Of a DNA stretch of 64,000 bases, positions 30,301-38,999 are shown piece after piece. This stretch comes from Armatimonadota bacterium. Its GTDB lineage: Bacteria > Armatimonadota > Hebobacteria > CAIYQO01. Under the pieces are notes generated by a model that saw nothing but the letters and a program-made list of their open reading frames with translations, made no database searches and had not been told where the DNA came from. The DNA is taken from assembly GCA_029553475.1 (NCBI GenBank), contig JAKPKV010000113.1:1-64000 (forward strand). The letters run 5' to 3'. Numbering within the stretch: the stretch's first letter is position 1; each line of letters opens with the position of its first letter. The position numbers were made by a program, and so were the translations under genes.

Positions 30301-33300
30301 TCGGCGACGCGGTGCAGATCACCCGGCCGGACGGCAGCCTGCCGCAGAGCCTGGGCCGCATCACCGACATCAGTGAGCCGCGCAACCGCACCGCCTTCGC
30401 CGGCGTCAGCGGCAGGGCGAAAAACGCCGCCAACGCCGCCGTCCTCGACTTCACCGACGGCGCCACCGTGGCCGCCGTGTGGCCGGAAGGCGCGGCGGTG
30501 GGCGGCGTCTGCTACCGCGCCGGCGATCCGGAGGTGAAATACTACGTCACGGCGGTGAACAAGCCGGGGCGGACGATCACGCTCCTCACCCCGGTGGCGT
30601 CGGCCAGCACGGTAGAACCGAGAGAGTGGGTCTTCACCGCGACCCAGGCGCCGGACGCCTGGACGCTGCAGCTCCGCACGGTGGACCTGGACGGCGACAC
30701 CTTCTCCGAGATCGCCGTGGGCGACGACATCTCCGTGCTGCCCTGGTACGACGCGGCGCTCCATGCCGCGCCGTCGCTGCGCCGGCTGGGCACGGTCACG
30801 AAAGTGGACCTGACCACCCACACCCTCACGCTGGACAAGCCGATCTCCCTCCTCGGCGCCACCGCCGGGGCGACGAATGCCGCCTCCGGCACGGTCCTCG
30901 CCACCCGCCTCGTCGGCACGGCGACGAACGCCGCCGCCAGCGCGACGCTGAACTTCATCCCGCTGCCCGCCGGCGTGGCCGCCGGGCAGCAGTGCTACCT
31001 GGTGGATGATCCCACCACCGTCTACACCGTGGGGGCGGTGAATGCCGCGACGCACGTGGTGACGCTCACCGCGCCGGTGCCGGCCGCGCACCTCACCGCG
31101 CCGGGCATCTGGGCCTTTAATGCGCTGCCGCCGGGCGTGGCCGCCGGGCAGCCGTGCTACATCACCGAGGAGCCGGACACCGTCTACACAGTGGAGAGCG
31201 TCGGCCCCGGCGCCACCGTCACCCTGACCGCGCCGGTGCCGATGGCGCATCCGCTGCACGTGGAGTGGACCTTCGAGACGGCGGCGCGCGCCATCCCCGC
31301 CGGCTCGCAGGTCTTCGTCGGCTCCGTCTACGGCATCCTCTACGTGGCCACCCCCACCGCCGACTGGCGCACCGCCGGCGACATCGTGCGCGCCATCCGC
31401 GGCGCGGCGGCGCCTATGCGCACCGCCCCCGCCATCGGGCCGGGGCAGATCGCCTACCTCGGCGCGGATGACGGCCTGCTGTACGCCATCGGCCCCGTCG
31501 GCCCGGCGGGCTTCCCGCCGCAGCTCCCGGTGCTGCCGCCGCGCACCGACATCTCGCCGTGGTACTCCTTCCACCGCGACAATCAGCGCACCGGCTACGC
31601 CGACCGCCGGGGACCGCTCACCAGCGACCTGCGCTGGTACCACAACACCGGCAGCACGCTGGAGAGCTCGCCGGCGCTCGGCTATCCGGATGGTCTCGCC
31701 CGGCTGGGCGTGCTCTACGCCGGCACCGCCGACGAGCTGGATCACCGCGGCATCCCCCGGCAGCGCGGCTCGCTGCTCGCGCTGGATGCCTCCAGCGGCC
31801 GCCTGCGCTGGCGCTTCAACGATGGCGAGGCGATGGGCAAGATCATCTCCTCGCCCGCCGTCTTCGTCCTCGAGCGCGAGAAGCCGGACGGCGAGATCAT
31901 CAGGGACGAGCGCGTGGTGGTCGGCACGGTGGACGTGCCCGATTTCTTCTACTCCATCATGACCGACGCGCTGCGCCTCGATGACAAGGGTTTTGAGGAG
32001 TACGTCTCCGCCCGCCCGCCCGCGGGACAGCGCATCCTGGCGGGCGATACCATCGTCGGCCTCTACGTCACCCAGCCGGAACGCTTCCGGGCCGGGATGG
32101 AAGTCTACATCACCAATGCCGGCACCGGCTCGAATTTCGAGGTGTTCGGCACCATCGGCAGCATCACCGGCGGCCTGCTGCGCCTGAGCAAGGCGTATAC
32201 CGCGCTGCGCGTCCACGACCTGGCCTCCGAAGTGCACTCGCAGAAGGTCCAGGAAGGTCACGTCTACTGCGTGGACCGCACCGGCGAGCTGCGCTGGAAA
32301 TACCCGCGCGACGGCGCGCGGGCCTCCGAGCGCCTCGCGCCCGTGCGCTCCTCGCCGGTGGTGGACCCGGCCGGCACGACCTACTTCGGCACCGACGACG
32401 GCGTCGTCTACGCGCTGAATCTTGACGGCGAGCTGCTCTGGAAGTACGTGGTGCCGCGCGAGGGCGAGGATGAAGCGGAGATGGAGATCACCTCCTCGCC
32501 GACGCTGGACAAGATCGGCAGCCGCCTCTTCGTCGGCGTCAGCGCCCTCGGCGTCAACCGCGGCTACGTGATCGCCCTCGACGCCCTCACCGCCGATGAC
32601 GCGAATCGCCTGCTGTGGAAGCGCCACCTGTACGTGGACGTGAACGGCAACAACGCCTACGACGCCAACGAACCCGGCCCGGTGACCGCCAGCCCGACCA
32701 TCGGCACCATTGACGGCAAAGAGGTGCTCTACATCGGCACGGACGATTTCAACGCCGCCGACGGCCTGCAGGGCGCGCTCTTCTGCCTCGACCTGGCGAC
32801 GGGCGAGAACGCGACCACGCCCGCCGGGGCGGTCATCCCGCCGGCGGTCATCGGCCCGATCCGCAGCACCGCCGCCGTCATCCCGGAGACGAACACGACC
32901 GTCTACGGGGTGGTCGCGGTGGCGGGCGGCGGCAACACCATTGACGTGGCGGTGACCGCCGCCCAGCAGCTCCCCATCGCCACCCAGCGCGTGAAGATCC
33001 GCGGGGAGAACACCACGCTGGAGCGCGCGCTGGTGACGGTGGCCCAGCAGTCGGAAGACCCGGTGACGAAGACGCGCGTCTACCGCCTGACGCTCGACAC
33101 CCCGATCAACGGCGCCGAAGCCTATGAGTCGGTGCGCACGCACGAGCAGGCGGTCATCGTCGGCACCCTCGACGACCCGCTCACCGCCACGCAGGGCGAC
33201 GGCAAGCTCTACGCCTTCACCGAAGACCTGAAGGCGAACCTGTGGAGCTTCCCGACCGGCGGGCCTATCCGCACCTCGCCCGCCATCAGCACGGAAGTGG

Positions 33301-36300
33301 GGCTGGTGGGCGAGCGCGCGCGCAGCTATACCGCCTACGTGGGCGCGAATGATTTCTTCCTCTACGCGGTCACCTTCTACGGCACCTTCCGCGTCCTGCG
33401 CTGGGAGAAGAGCCTGCGCGACCGCGTCTACGCCTCGCCGGCGGTGGGCATGCGCACCGCCGAGCAGGAGTGGGCGCGCGCCATCGTCTACCAGCCCTCG
33501 CGCGACAAATATATGTACGCCTTCGGCGATCAGGTGGGGCTGCCGGAGGATGGCCAGCCGCAGGATCCGGACGGGCCTGACGACAACTACATCCCGCCCG
33601 AGGACGATGACCGCGACGAGGCGCGGGTGCCCTCCACGGTGATGGTGCAGAAGTCGGTGGAGTACAAAGACGGCGACACGAGCTGGTGGAAGTTCGTCGT
33701 CACCGTGCGCAACATCGGCCGCGGCAAGGTCGAGAACCTGAAAATTTACGATATCCTGCCCGCCGAACTGAGCTACCCGCTGGTGGACCAGCCGGGGCCG
33801 GATGGGGTGCTGGGCACCGCGGATGATATTCCCGGCGATCCGACCGCCATCCCGTATACCGGGCCGCTGAACCCGGATGAGAAGATGCACGCGCCGGTCA
33901 ATCTCGGCACGCCGGCGCAGCCGCAGTGGGAGATCATGTGGACGCGGGGCGACGATACCGGCTTCACACTGGATCCGGACAAGGGCGACCCGCACCAGAC
34001 GACCACCGAATATAAGCGCACCTTCGTCTTCTACAGCCGCGTGCGCCCGTCCGAGCGCACCTACGACTCGATGGGCGTGAAGATGAAGGTCACCACCGTG
34101 CCGACGGTGATGGCGAACGACACCGAAGTGGTCACCGACGCCCCGGCGAAGGTGCACATGGGCGATGCCGCCTACGTGCAGATCACCAAGCACCCGGTGC
34201 CGGCGGAGAGCGGCGGCAATATCGGGGTGAACCAGGTGCTCGCCCGCGGCATCACCTGGGCAGGCCTGGAGGAGCAGGAGATCGCCGTGCGCAAGGAAAC
34301 GCCGGTGGCCAACGACTGGACGGACACCTTCATCGTGCGCATGTACTACAACGGCTTCAAGGGTCCGGACCTGCGGCTGGCCGCCAGCGGCGCCGAGCTG
34401 CGCGCCTTCTCGCCGTGGAACTACGCGGATCACGAGTCCGGCGTGCCGCTCGCCTTCCAGTTGCCCTACACCTTCAAGACGAACGGCATGCCGGTGGGCG
34501 CGCGCCAGATGAAGACCTTCGTCTCGCCGCGCGCGGGCGACAACTACGCCACCTCCGGCGTGCGGCTGCCGCTCATCCCGAACGTGCCGCAGTATAATCA
34601 GACGCGCTTCCCCGGCGTGCCGCTCAGCCCGACGGTCATGCCCTACGCCTGGCGCCTCACCATCCAGCAGGGCCGCACCCAGCTCAATCAGAAGATCGGC
34701 GAGTGGGGGCCGGAGCTGCCCTTCATGGAGCGCATCGCAGTGGGCACGATCAGCGGCGAAGTGCCCGCTGGCGGGCTGTCGGTGCGGCTGAAGACGACGA
34801 ACCTGGCCAAGGGCCTGCGCGTGCAGGCGATGAAGCTGCGCCGGCTGCTGTTCGAGAATCCCACCGAGCCGGACGTGGAAGTCTACGTGGTGGATATCAC
34901 CGAGAATCCGCCGGTGGCGCCGGATGTCAAAGACCTGACGCTCACCTTCGCGCGGGCGCTGCCGGCGAAGATCGAGGACGGCGCCATCCTGCGCGACGAG
35001 TGGACCGCCGACCTGGCGGTGCTCAACCCGCTGGCGGTGAGCGGCCTGCAAGGCGATGAGATGAACCTCGGCGCCGAGATGCGCCCCGGCGGCACCGCGT
35101 CCGCGGCGACGCTCACGGTGACGAACGCCTCGCGCTGGGACGTGCCGAATCCCTATTCGGCGCGCTACCGCATCCGCGTGATGCCTATTGACCTGCGGCT
35201 GCCCGGCAACGCTTTCCGCTGGAACGACGCGCTGGAGGACCCGGCGGTCAATGCCGGATATGCCTTCGGCGCGCCGCCGCGGGCCGGCGCCGTCTGGGAC
35301 GGCTTCCGCTACGACCCGTACAAAGAGTACCACGTGACGATGACCGGCGCCATGCTCGACCTGCCGGACGGCTCCGCGCTGCGCGCCGGCGAGTCGCTGC
35401 GCATGCACGTCACGCGCCGCCTGCCCCCGCATCAGCCGAACGGCGGGTACGGCACATTCTCGGAGCACAAGCTCACGCTGCTCAATGACGGCGCGCGCGT
35501 CTTCCTCGATACGAACCTCGACGGCGTCTATCAGGCCGGGGAAGATCTGCTCCTCGAGGACCTGAACGCCAACACGCTGTGGGATGACGGCGAGCGCCTC
35601 TTCGTGGACGTTGACGGCAACGGCCTGCCGGGCCACGACGAGCCGGTCTTCGCCCTCGGCGCGTTCGACGTGCGCATCTTCATGGATATGAACGGCAACG
35701 GCGTCTGCGATCCGGGCGAGCCGTTCTACGCCTCCGCGGCGGCGACGGACGCCTACACCACCGCGGACGCGCTGCCGGCCAACCCGCTGCGCACCACCGT
35801 GGGGGTGGCGATTCAGCCCGCGCTGCGCGTGCCCAGCACCATGCTCGATCTCGGCCGCCAGCCCGCCGGCGCGCTCTACGGCCTGCCGCTGCGCCTGCCC
35901 GTCATCGAGAACCCGGGCAACGCGCCGTTGACGAACGTGCAGTTGAGCACGGGCAATACGCTGGCGACCAGCGACAACTACGCCACGCCGCTGCTGAATA
36001 TGCTGCTGCGCGCGGGCGGCGCCGGCGTGAAGCCCGACCTGACCTTCACCCCGCCCGACACCGTGACGGTGGGGAAGGTGAGCCTGCGCAAGGTCGAGGA
36101 GATGCAGCCGCTCATCCTCTCGCACAGTATGCCCGCGGACTGGACGGTGCTGAAGAGCCCGGCGGACGACCGCCGCAATTTTGGCCGGCCCTTCGAGCTG
36201 CCGCTGAAGACCGGCTACCGCCAGCCCACCGGCACGTATATGGGCGAGGCGACGATCACCGCCGCCGGCGGCAGCGCCGGCCTGGCCGTCAGCGTGCGGG

Positions 36301-38924
36301 TGAATGAGCAGCGGACGTCGCAGGTGGTGCCGGGGTTCAGCGCGCCGCCGCCGTTCGATATCCGCTCCGCCGTGCCCTTCGTGCCGGCGGCATACGGCTG
36401 GACGAACTACCTGACCGGCGTCGAGCGCTGGCCGACCGCTGCCGTGCTGCCGAAGGTGACGCCGACCGACCGCGATGACCTGGGCATCTGGGTGGCCAGC
36501 AATACGCCGGTGGGGAACACGCCGGTGATGCCCGCGCAAGACACCGATACCACGCTCTGGTTCCGGCGCGCGAAGCATCTCATCACCGACCTGGCCGGCG
36601 TGGATCTCGCGAACAGCCGCATCGCCATCCCGGTGGCGGACTGGAACAAGGTGCGCCGGCGGAGCGATGCCACCGGCGACCTGGTCATCCTGCGCAAGAA
36701 ACCCACGGTGGATGACCCGAACCCCAACATCGTCTGGTTCGGCCAGGCGGTGGTGCCGGCGATCGGCCCGGCGGTGCCCGGCGTCATTGACGTGCAGCCG
36801 GCGCTGGCCTGGGGCATCCCGAACGAGCAAACGGTGGTGGAGATCCTCGCCCATCCGTGGGTGCCCGTCTTCACCCCGGCGGAGATGGAGGGCATGCGCG
36901 CGCTGCTTGATGATCCCGGCAATCCGGGCTTCAAGCCGCTGATTGAGTGCACCACGCCGTCGGTGACGATGGCCTGGTACGACGCGGCCACCCGCCGCAT
37001 GGTGCTGCGCGAGGACGCGCAGGCCAATCCGTGGCTCATCTGGTCGGTCTCCGCGCTGCGGCGGGTCACCCGCAACGGGCAGCCCAGTTTCCTGCCGGGT
37101 TCCTACCTTGCCTACAAGCAGTTCGACCCGGAGAACCCGACGGGCGGGAAGTACTACTGGATCACGCCGCCGGACATGGCGCTCCTCGGCGGGTCGCTGC
37201 CGAAAGTGACCGTGCGCGAGAAGCCCACGCTGCTGCCGGTCTCCTGGATGAAGGCCGGGACGCCGCCCATCAACGGGATGGCGCTGTACGAGGGAAGCGC
37301 GCCGTCCGAAGCGCGGAAACTCTACTACGCCTTCGCCGGCGCGCAGGCGGAGGAAGTGGTGACCACCGTGGGCGCGGCGTCGGCGGGCGTGGCCCTGGAA
37401 GTGGCCAGCACCGCCGACCTGACCGCGGGCATGGTGATCCGCATTGACAATCCGGCGCCGCAGCCGGACAGCTACGCGCGCATCGCGGCGATTGTGGATG
37501 CCACGCACGTGACGCTGCAGCAGGCCGCGACCGCCGCCGCCGGCGCCCCCGTGCTGGTGACGAATATCCTGGCCGTGGCCGGCGCGGTGAATCCGGCGGG
37601 GACGACAATCCCCGTTGATGCGACCACGGCGCTGTATCCGGGGCAGACGATCGTCGTGGATAACCCGAACAGCGCGGATGCCATCGTCACCGTCACCGGC
37701 GTGCAGGCCGGTACGATCACCGTGGATACGCCGGTGCGCGTGGAAGCGAACGCGTATCTCCGCGCCTACTGGACGACGGACGTGCCGCTCGTCGCGCTCA
37801 ATCACGCGTTCGACGCCGCCGGCGCGGTGAAGGTTTTCGCCGACTCGGTTGGCGGCGCGGCCGAGGCGACGCCGGCGCATCTGAACCTGATTTTCCAGGG
37901 GACGGCCGGCGGCAACACCGACTTGTACTACGCGCGGGTGAGGGTGGATCAGCGGCCGGCCGCCGATCCGCGCGGATCGCGCCCGCTGGTCTTGCAGCCG
38001 CTCATCCTAGCTGACGCTAACCCGGCGACCGGCGTGGTGACGGAAGCGCTGACGCCGAACAGCGCGACGACGCCGACCTTCTTCACCGGCGGCCGCTACC
38101 GCGCCTGGTGGCTGCGCGTGGATGCCGACCCGCGCCAGCTTAAGCTGACGGTGCTCACGAAGGGCGGCGCCACCGACACGGTGACGATGGACGCCTGGGT
38201 GGATAAGCCGGCGGCGTGGCCCGCGGACGGCGAACTGGCGGATGTCTTCGGCGCGCTGGATCCCCTCCGCGAGTACACGTTGGAATATAGCCTCAACGGC
38301 CGCCGCTACCGGCTCGGCTTCAACCCCTACGTCGGCACGGTGCGCGTCCTTCGCCAGCCGGCGGCGGACGCGACGATCATCAGCGTCAGCATCACCGGCG
38401 TGCCGCGCGTGCAGCGCCTCACCGGCCACTACGCGCCGGACGTGCTGCCCATCGTCTCGGTGGAGCGCTGGCGGAGCCTGTATGAGAATCCGCCAGGTAC
38501 ATGGATACCCGATTATGGTCCGGGCGGCTCGCTGGCCGCCGCCCCGCGCGTGTGGCTCTACTGGACGCGCCAGCACGATGACGCGCTGGGACCGCGGGTC
38601 TACTACCGCACCTGGCGCATGGTGAACGCGGGCACCGCCGCCACCCCGAACATCGTGCGGCTGGATACCGAGGCGCGCAGCGAGACGAACCCGCAGAACA
38701 TGGACATGCCGGAGCGCATGCTGCCCATGGAAGTGCTCGCGCCGGACGGCACCGCCACCGTGGTGCGCCAGTCCGCCGGGATCAACTCGCCGGAAGCCGG
38801 GCTGTGGGTGCTCACCACCGCCTCCCGCGACCTCTGGCCGCTCTACCCGAACACCGGCGAGAAGGACGTGACCCGCCACGATCTGTTCCTGCAGGTCATC
38901 AACGTCCCGGCGCCGGATCGGTGA
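24315..38924 (+). CDS. Giant multi-propeller exported protein 2 (about 4,869 aa), PilY1-like candidate
   Basis: ATG at 24315 is chosen because GAGGAG lies 8 bp upstream. A signal peptide follows (AARLLLVLALLLAAPALAG). Four PQQ-type opening motifs mark four tandem beta-propeller units: DWPMMGGTAGHTG (about residue 40), HWPQFQGDATHPG (515), PWPLAHRDPRRTG (1373) and PWYSFHRDNQRTG (2415), each with repeated blades like IYFGTEGGYIYKV. Discoidin-like sequence lies near 1540-1650, a DUF11-like region from about 3106, and EF-hand-like loops (DVDGNG, DMNGNGVCDPGE) near 3732-3806. At least eight GD-type modules and a threefold Cys-Tyr repeat interrupt the blades. There is no membrane anchor at the C-terminus (VINVPAPDR). 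The length is far beyond PilY1 (about 1,000-1,200 aa). Function is inferred from cluster position and architecture. Confidence 0.85.
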   Translation: MDPTRTIERWGMGRGAARLLLVLALLLAAPALAGLSTTSDWPMMGGTAGHTGEAKGALPPAGTTMGIEWSRQLGAPVTATPAISDTTNELIVGTADGRVVWLDVITGAVHHSVRVGTNTPFLNTPLVDSGNDMVYAGNANGRLYAVRSGTPAPVWVAPAVGTAPWGPLAAAPIFIGDDILVASMDGCMYKVTAATGAWTRIYGPIGAGIEATPTLGAAKAVGAASALAADMATIGLTSVRVVDASLFDPGDELKIGPNPAAALSVGYITRVDTAANTLYFSLPTTATFVAGANSAYATPHQPLYFAATNGRLYAINADEATSHLRWVYPDPPGKLRAPQAAPLLDGDVLYVGDRGGSFYCVNGYSGKLVGMLAAAALGIGGDLVTAAGKAGNHQVFVGGSAGLAAIDVTNPAAMVIQRRYTVFSTGVVAQPVVDAAGKVLVGTAGGAVYALNQDADTEMWHWTPARALTLTGSPLLQVKGADRRVFAVTREGLALSLLTDAAAALPASPKLPKGHWPQFQGDATHPGALNAASPGFTAPTDGMAGGEYTGRKLRWVAPTGGNVRASAAVARISERERTAALHGAIAAPPAGARAGTTITVDDASAFHVGDPVIIGDDYLGPIAAITRTLADPLAPDTLVVTDGPRQGHAAGAVVRVSHYRTDRVTGGDARQYGSPQVGVAKDAAQGTLWYDNAPVYNPRGLSFALRGVLVPRFTRDDGTALTAFAAAAGGQEVRFGFFENDTVNVMNPTSATELDNPTYLYVYLTDNGHIGVRRKVTAGGDAQALDAVIPGAGTYALANGIEVVLALRPTGTNAARATAYYRLADANGKFPTDFSGFTTIGSYNLPSALQVANATPPPAFLYEDLLLPAPPSGLYPFLRGFDGAGARPGFDVTAKDTRVLISYDPIADTDVVGPGSSVIQVEFPERFLPGDRVEIFHPSDPDRYETFTVGRVTSTSITLATGLQHRYPPGSLLRAGRPGAWAAFTGSDDGYLRAIDPQTGAAIWKTNANGYLGAVRGTPVIDDARARVYAAGAGGRLFAFAQNGQWLWAYPSVMAPALGPLGTAPVLDDEGNIYFGTEGGYIYKVTPDGELATSSADPAKTTSYPVAPDAALSPIVGGLALYRAGAGADPAGLRVIVPTRAGKVYLLDGNLAKKLIYPDDMAAPKPAVGALSAAPAVGADGTIYLGDLTGRVHAFYEDAGGALKSRWQVSAADPTPILFATEGPVVAAAATAEGALYLADGAVDADPLLGKRLYAVTGNYAADHAAALKSKQLDGAPGGALTLDAAGNLLVATEAASVYCFAPLAGDDDPLWRWNAVTTGLLPKALPLRTAPAPWLGALVIAGGDDGNIYGIGPRGEVAPADPALSVGTPGGPWPLAHRDPRRTGADAERRASEPGPKEPSLRWYANPGGRLSAAPVVTDRTPDQSSRVVQGTPDGKVIVYDASTGEARWTAALDGQGPVRGAAAVHTDGSVAVGALDGRAYLFAADGTPRWNTRAANGTLYGGFHAAPIRAANGRVAIATADRLDVAGAYAAPAGTPNGAAALRAALTDVDPVTEVTGGAGLEITYDLGRLATISRVRIRTANGGELSFFRNGAWSLYGSFSEEAAPRYITVDANRAAGMVRWTNRSAAGVAVQAFEVFTADGPRLTALDTLVDGAAGAIPSNGAVTELRPNAVPTIFAQRVTFTTRAKGELRVIGPDDAEVTVAKYALQAAPQTYEVPLNRMVKAVRWVRDPADTNTLDLFELYGAGGGRVYLFDDATGNLLRQYPTVEPELGPVTAAMASDGDTLFLATASGEALALRLTDLSELWRTPLTDQALAPVTIAETAGGDAEVLFVTHDGAVRTLDTLGNPIHAAAWRIPGATSNAPAITTELSGGKRWAYLINDRGQIYRINLNLAPGAGGTGAVALGELPTGVNSSPALDSTGLLYVGSEMGALYCLDTNDIYVRRYVLGVPEYAIGIRWTYFPDRSSLTTALFEDAAPNSHALRVNSVAGFRIGDAVQITRPDGSLPQSLGRITDISEPRNRTAFAGVSGRAKNAANAAVLDFTDGATVAAVWPEGAAVGGVCYRAGDPEVKYYVTAVNKPGRTITLLTPVASASTVEPREWVFTATQAPDAWTLQLRTVDLDGDTFSEIAVGDDISVLPWYDAALHAAPSLRRLGTVTKVDLTTHTLTLDKPISLLGATAGATNAASGTVLATRLVGTATNAAASATLNFIPLPAGVAAGQQCYLVDDPTTVYTVGAVNAATHVVTLTAPVPAAHLTAPGIWAFNALPPGVAAGQPCYITEEPDTVYTVESVGPGATVTLTAPVPMAHPLHVEWTFETAARAIPAGSQVFVGSVYGILYVATPTADWRTAGDIVRAIRGAAAPMRTAPAIGPGQIAYLGADDGLLYAIGPVGPAGFPPQLPVLPPRTDISPWYSFHRDNQRTGYADRRGPLTSDLRWYHNTGSTLESSPALGYPDGLARLGVLYAGTADELDHRGIPRQRGSLLALDASSGRLRWRFNDGEAMGKIISSPAVFVLEREKPDGEIIRDERVVVGTVDVPDFFYSIMTDALRLDDKGFEEYVSARPPAGQRILAGDTIVGLYVTQPERFRAGMEVYITNAGTGSNFEVFGTIGSITGGLLRLSKAYTALRVHDLASEVHSQKVQEGHVYCVDRTGELRWKYPRDGARASERLAPVRSSPVVDPAGTTYFGTDDGVVYALNLDGELLWKYVVPREGEDEAEMEITSSPTLDKIGSRLFVGVSALGVNRGYVIALDALTADDANRLLWKRHLYVDVNGNNAYDANEPGPVTASPTIGTIDGKEVLYIGTDDFNAADGLQGALFCLDLATGENATTPAGAVIPPAVIGPIRSTAAVIPETNTTVYGVVAVAGGGNTIDVAVTAAQQLPIATQRVKIRGENTTLERALVTVAQQSEDPVTKTRVYRLTLDTPINGAEAYESVRTHEQAVIVGTLDDPLTATQGDGKLYAFTEDLKANLWSFPTGGPIRTSPAISTEVGLVGERARSYTAYVGANDFFLYAVTFYGTFRVLRWEKSLRDRVYASPAVGMRTAEQEWARAIVYQPSRDKYMYAFGDQVGLPEDGQPQDPDGPDDNYIPPEDDDRDEARVPSTVMVQKSVEYKDGDTSWWKFVVTVRNIGRGKVENLKIYDILPAELSYPLVDQPGPDGVLGTADDIPGDPTAIPYTGPLNPDEKMHAPVNLGTPAQPQWEIMWTRGDDTGFTLDPDKGDPHQTTTEYKRTFVFYSRVRPSERTYDSMGVKMKVTTVPTVMANDTEVVTDAPAKVHMGDAAYVQITKHPVPAESGGNIGVNQVLARGITWAGLEEQEIAVRKETPVANDWTDTFIVRMYYNGFKGPDLRLAASGAELRAFSPWNYADHESGVPLAFQLPYTFKTNGMPVGARQMKTFVSPRAGDNYATSGVRLPLIPNVPQYNQTRFPGVPLSPTVMPYAWRLTIQQGRTQLNQKIGEWGPELPFMERIAVGTISGEVPAGGLSVRLKTTNLAKGLRVQAMKLRRLLFENPTEPDVEVYVVDITENPPVAPDVKDLTLTFARALPAKIEDGAILRDEWTADLAVLNPLAVSGLQGDEMNLGAEMRPGGTASAATLTVTNASRWDVPNPYSARYRIRVMPIDLRLPGNAFRWNDALEDPAVNAGYAFGAPPRAGAVWDGFRYDPYKEYHVTMTGAMLDLPDGSALRAGESLRMHVTRRLPPHQPNGGYGTFSEHKLTLLNDGARVFLDTNLDGVYQAGEDLLLEDLNANTLWDDGERLFVDVDGNGLPGHDEPVFALGAFDVRIFMDMNGNGVCDPGEPFYASAAATDAYTTADALPANPLRTTVGVAIQPALRVPSTMLDLGRQPAGALYGLPLRLPVIENPGNAPLTNVQLSTGNTLATSDNYATPLLNMLLRAGGAGVKPDLTFTPPDTVTVGKVSLRKVEEMQPLILSHSMPADWTVLKSPADDRRNFGRPFELPLKTGYRQPTGTYMGEATITAAGGSAGLAVSVRVNEQRTSQVVPGFSAPPPFDIRSAVPFVPAAYGWTNYLTGVERWPTAAVLPKVTPTDRDDLGIWVASNTPVGNTPVMPAQDTDTTLWFRRAKHLITDLAGVDLANSRIAIPVADWNKVRRRSDATGDLVILRKKPTVDDPNPNIVWFGQAVVPAIGPAVPGVIDVQPALAWGIPNEQTVVEILAHPWVPVFTPAEMEGMRALLDDPGNPGFKPLIECTTPSVTMAWYDAATRRMVLREDAQANPWLIWSVSALRRVTRNGQPSFLPGSYLAYKQFDPENPTGGKYYWITPPDMALLGGSLPKVTVREKPTLLPVSWMKAGTPPINGMALYEGSAPSEARKLYYAFAGAQAEEVVTTVGAASAGVALEVASTADLTAGMVIRIDNPAPQPDSYARIAAIVDATHVTLQQAATAAAGAPVLVTNILAVAGAVNPAGTTIPVDATTALYPGQTIVVDNPNSADAIVTVTGVQAGTITVDTPVRVEANAYLRAYWTTDVPLVALNHAFDAAGAVKVFADSVGGAAEATPAHLNLIFQGTAGGNTDLYYARVRVDQRPAADPRGSRPLVLQPLILADANPATGVVTEALTPNSATTPTFFTGGRYRAWWLRVDADPRQLKLTVLTKGGATDTVTMDAWVDKPAAWPADGELADVFGALDPLREYTLEYSLNGRRYRLGFNPYVGTVRVLRQPAADATIISVSITGVPRVQRLTGHYAPDVLPIVSVERWRSLYENPPGTWIPDYGPGGSLAAAPRVWLYWTRQHDDALGPRVYYRTWRMVNAGTAATPNIVRLDTEARSETNPQNMDMPERMLPMEVLAPDGTATVVRQSAGINSPEAGLWVLTTASRDLWPLYPNTGEKDVTRHDLFLQVINVPAPDR

Positions 38925-38943
38925 GGGGGAGGGAAACCACGCG

Positions 38944-38980
38944 CGACGAGGGGGCGGGCATAATGCCCGCCCCCTCGTCG
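38944..38980 (+). terminator. 17-bp hairpin after the giant gene
   Basis: CGACGAGGGGGCGGGCA (38944-38960) and its exact complement (38964-38980) are separated by a TAA loop, 20 bp after the giant gene's stop. There is no T-run, but a hairpin of this strength at the end of a 30-kb cluster is a likely transcription end or 3'-end protector. Confidence 0.65.
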
Positions 38981-38999
38981 TGTCACAGCAAATGAGAAA

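Noticed and set aside
24315-33540. Quinoprotein alcohol dehydrogenase (true PQQ enzyme) for the giant protein
   Set aside because: Blades resemble PQQ repeats, but I see no vicinal-cysteine disulphide, calcium-binding or catalytic Asp context of those enzymes, and the size and cluster argue for a structural role.
17888-37880. Very long open frames antisense to the giant genes (2,247 and 2,547 codons)
   Set aside because: They are mirrors of high-GC codon bias: Arg/Ala/Gly/His-rich, without domain, signal or ribosome site, and fully overlapped by genes with recognisable motifs.
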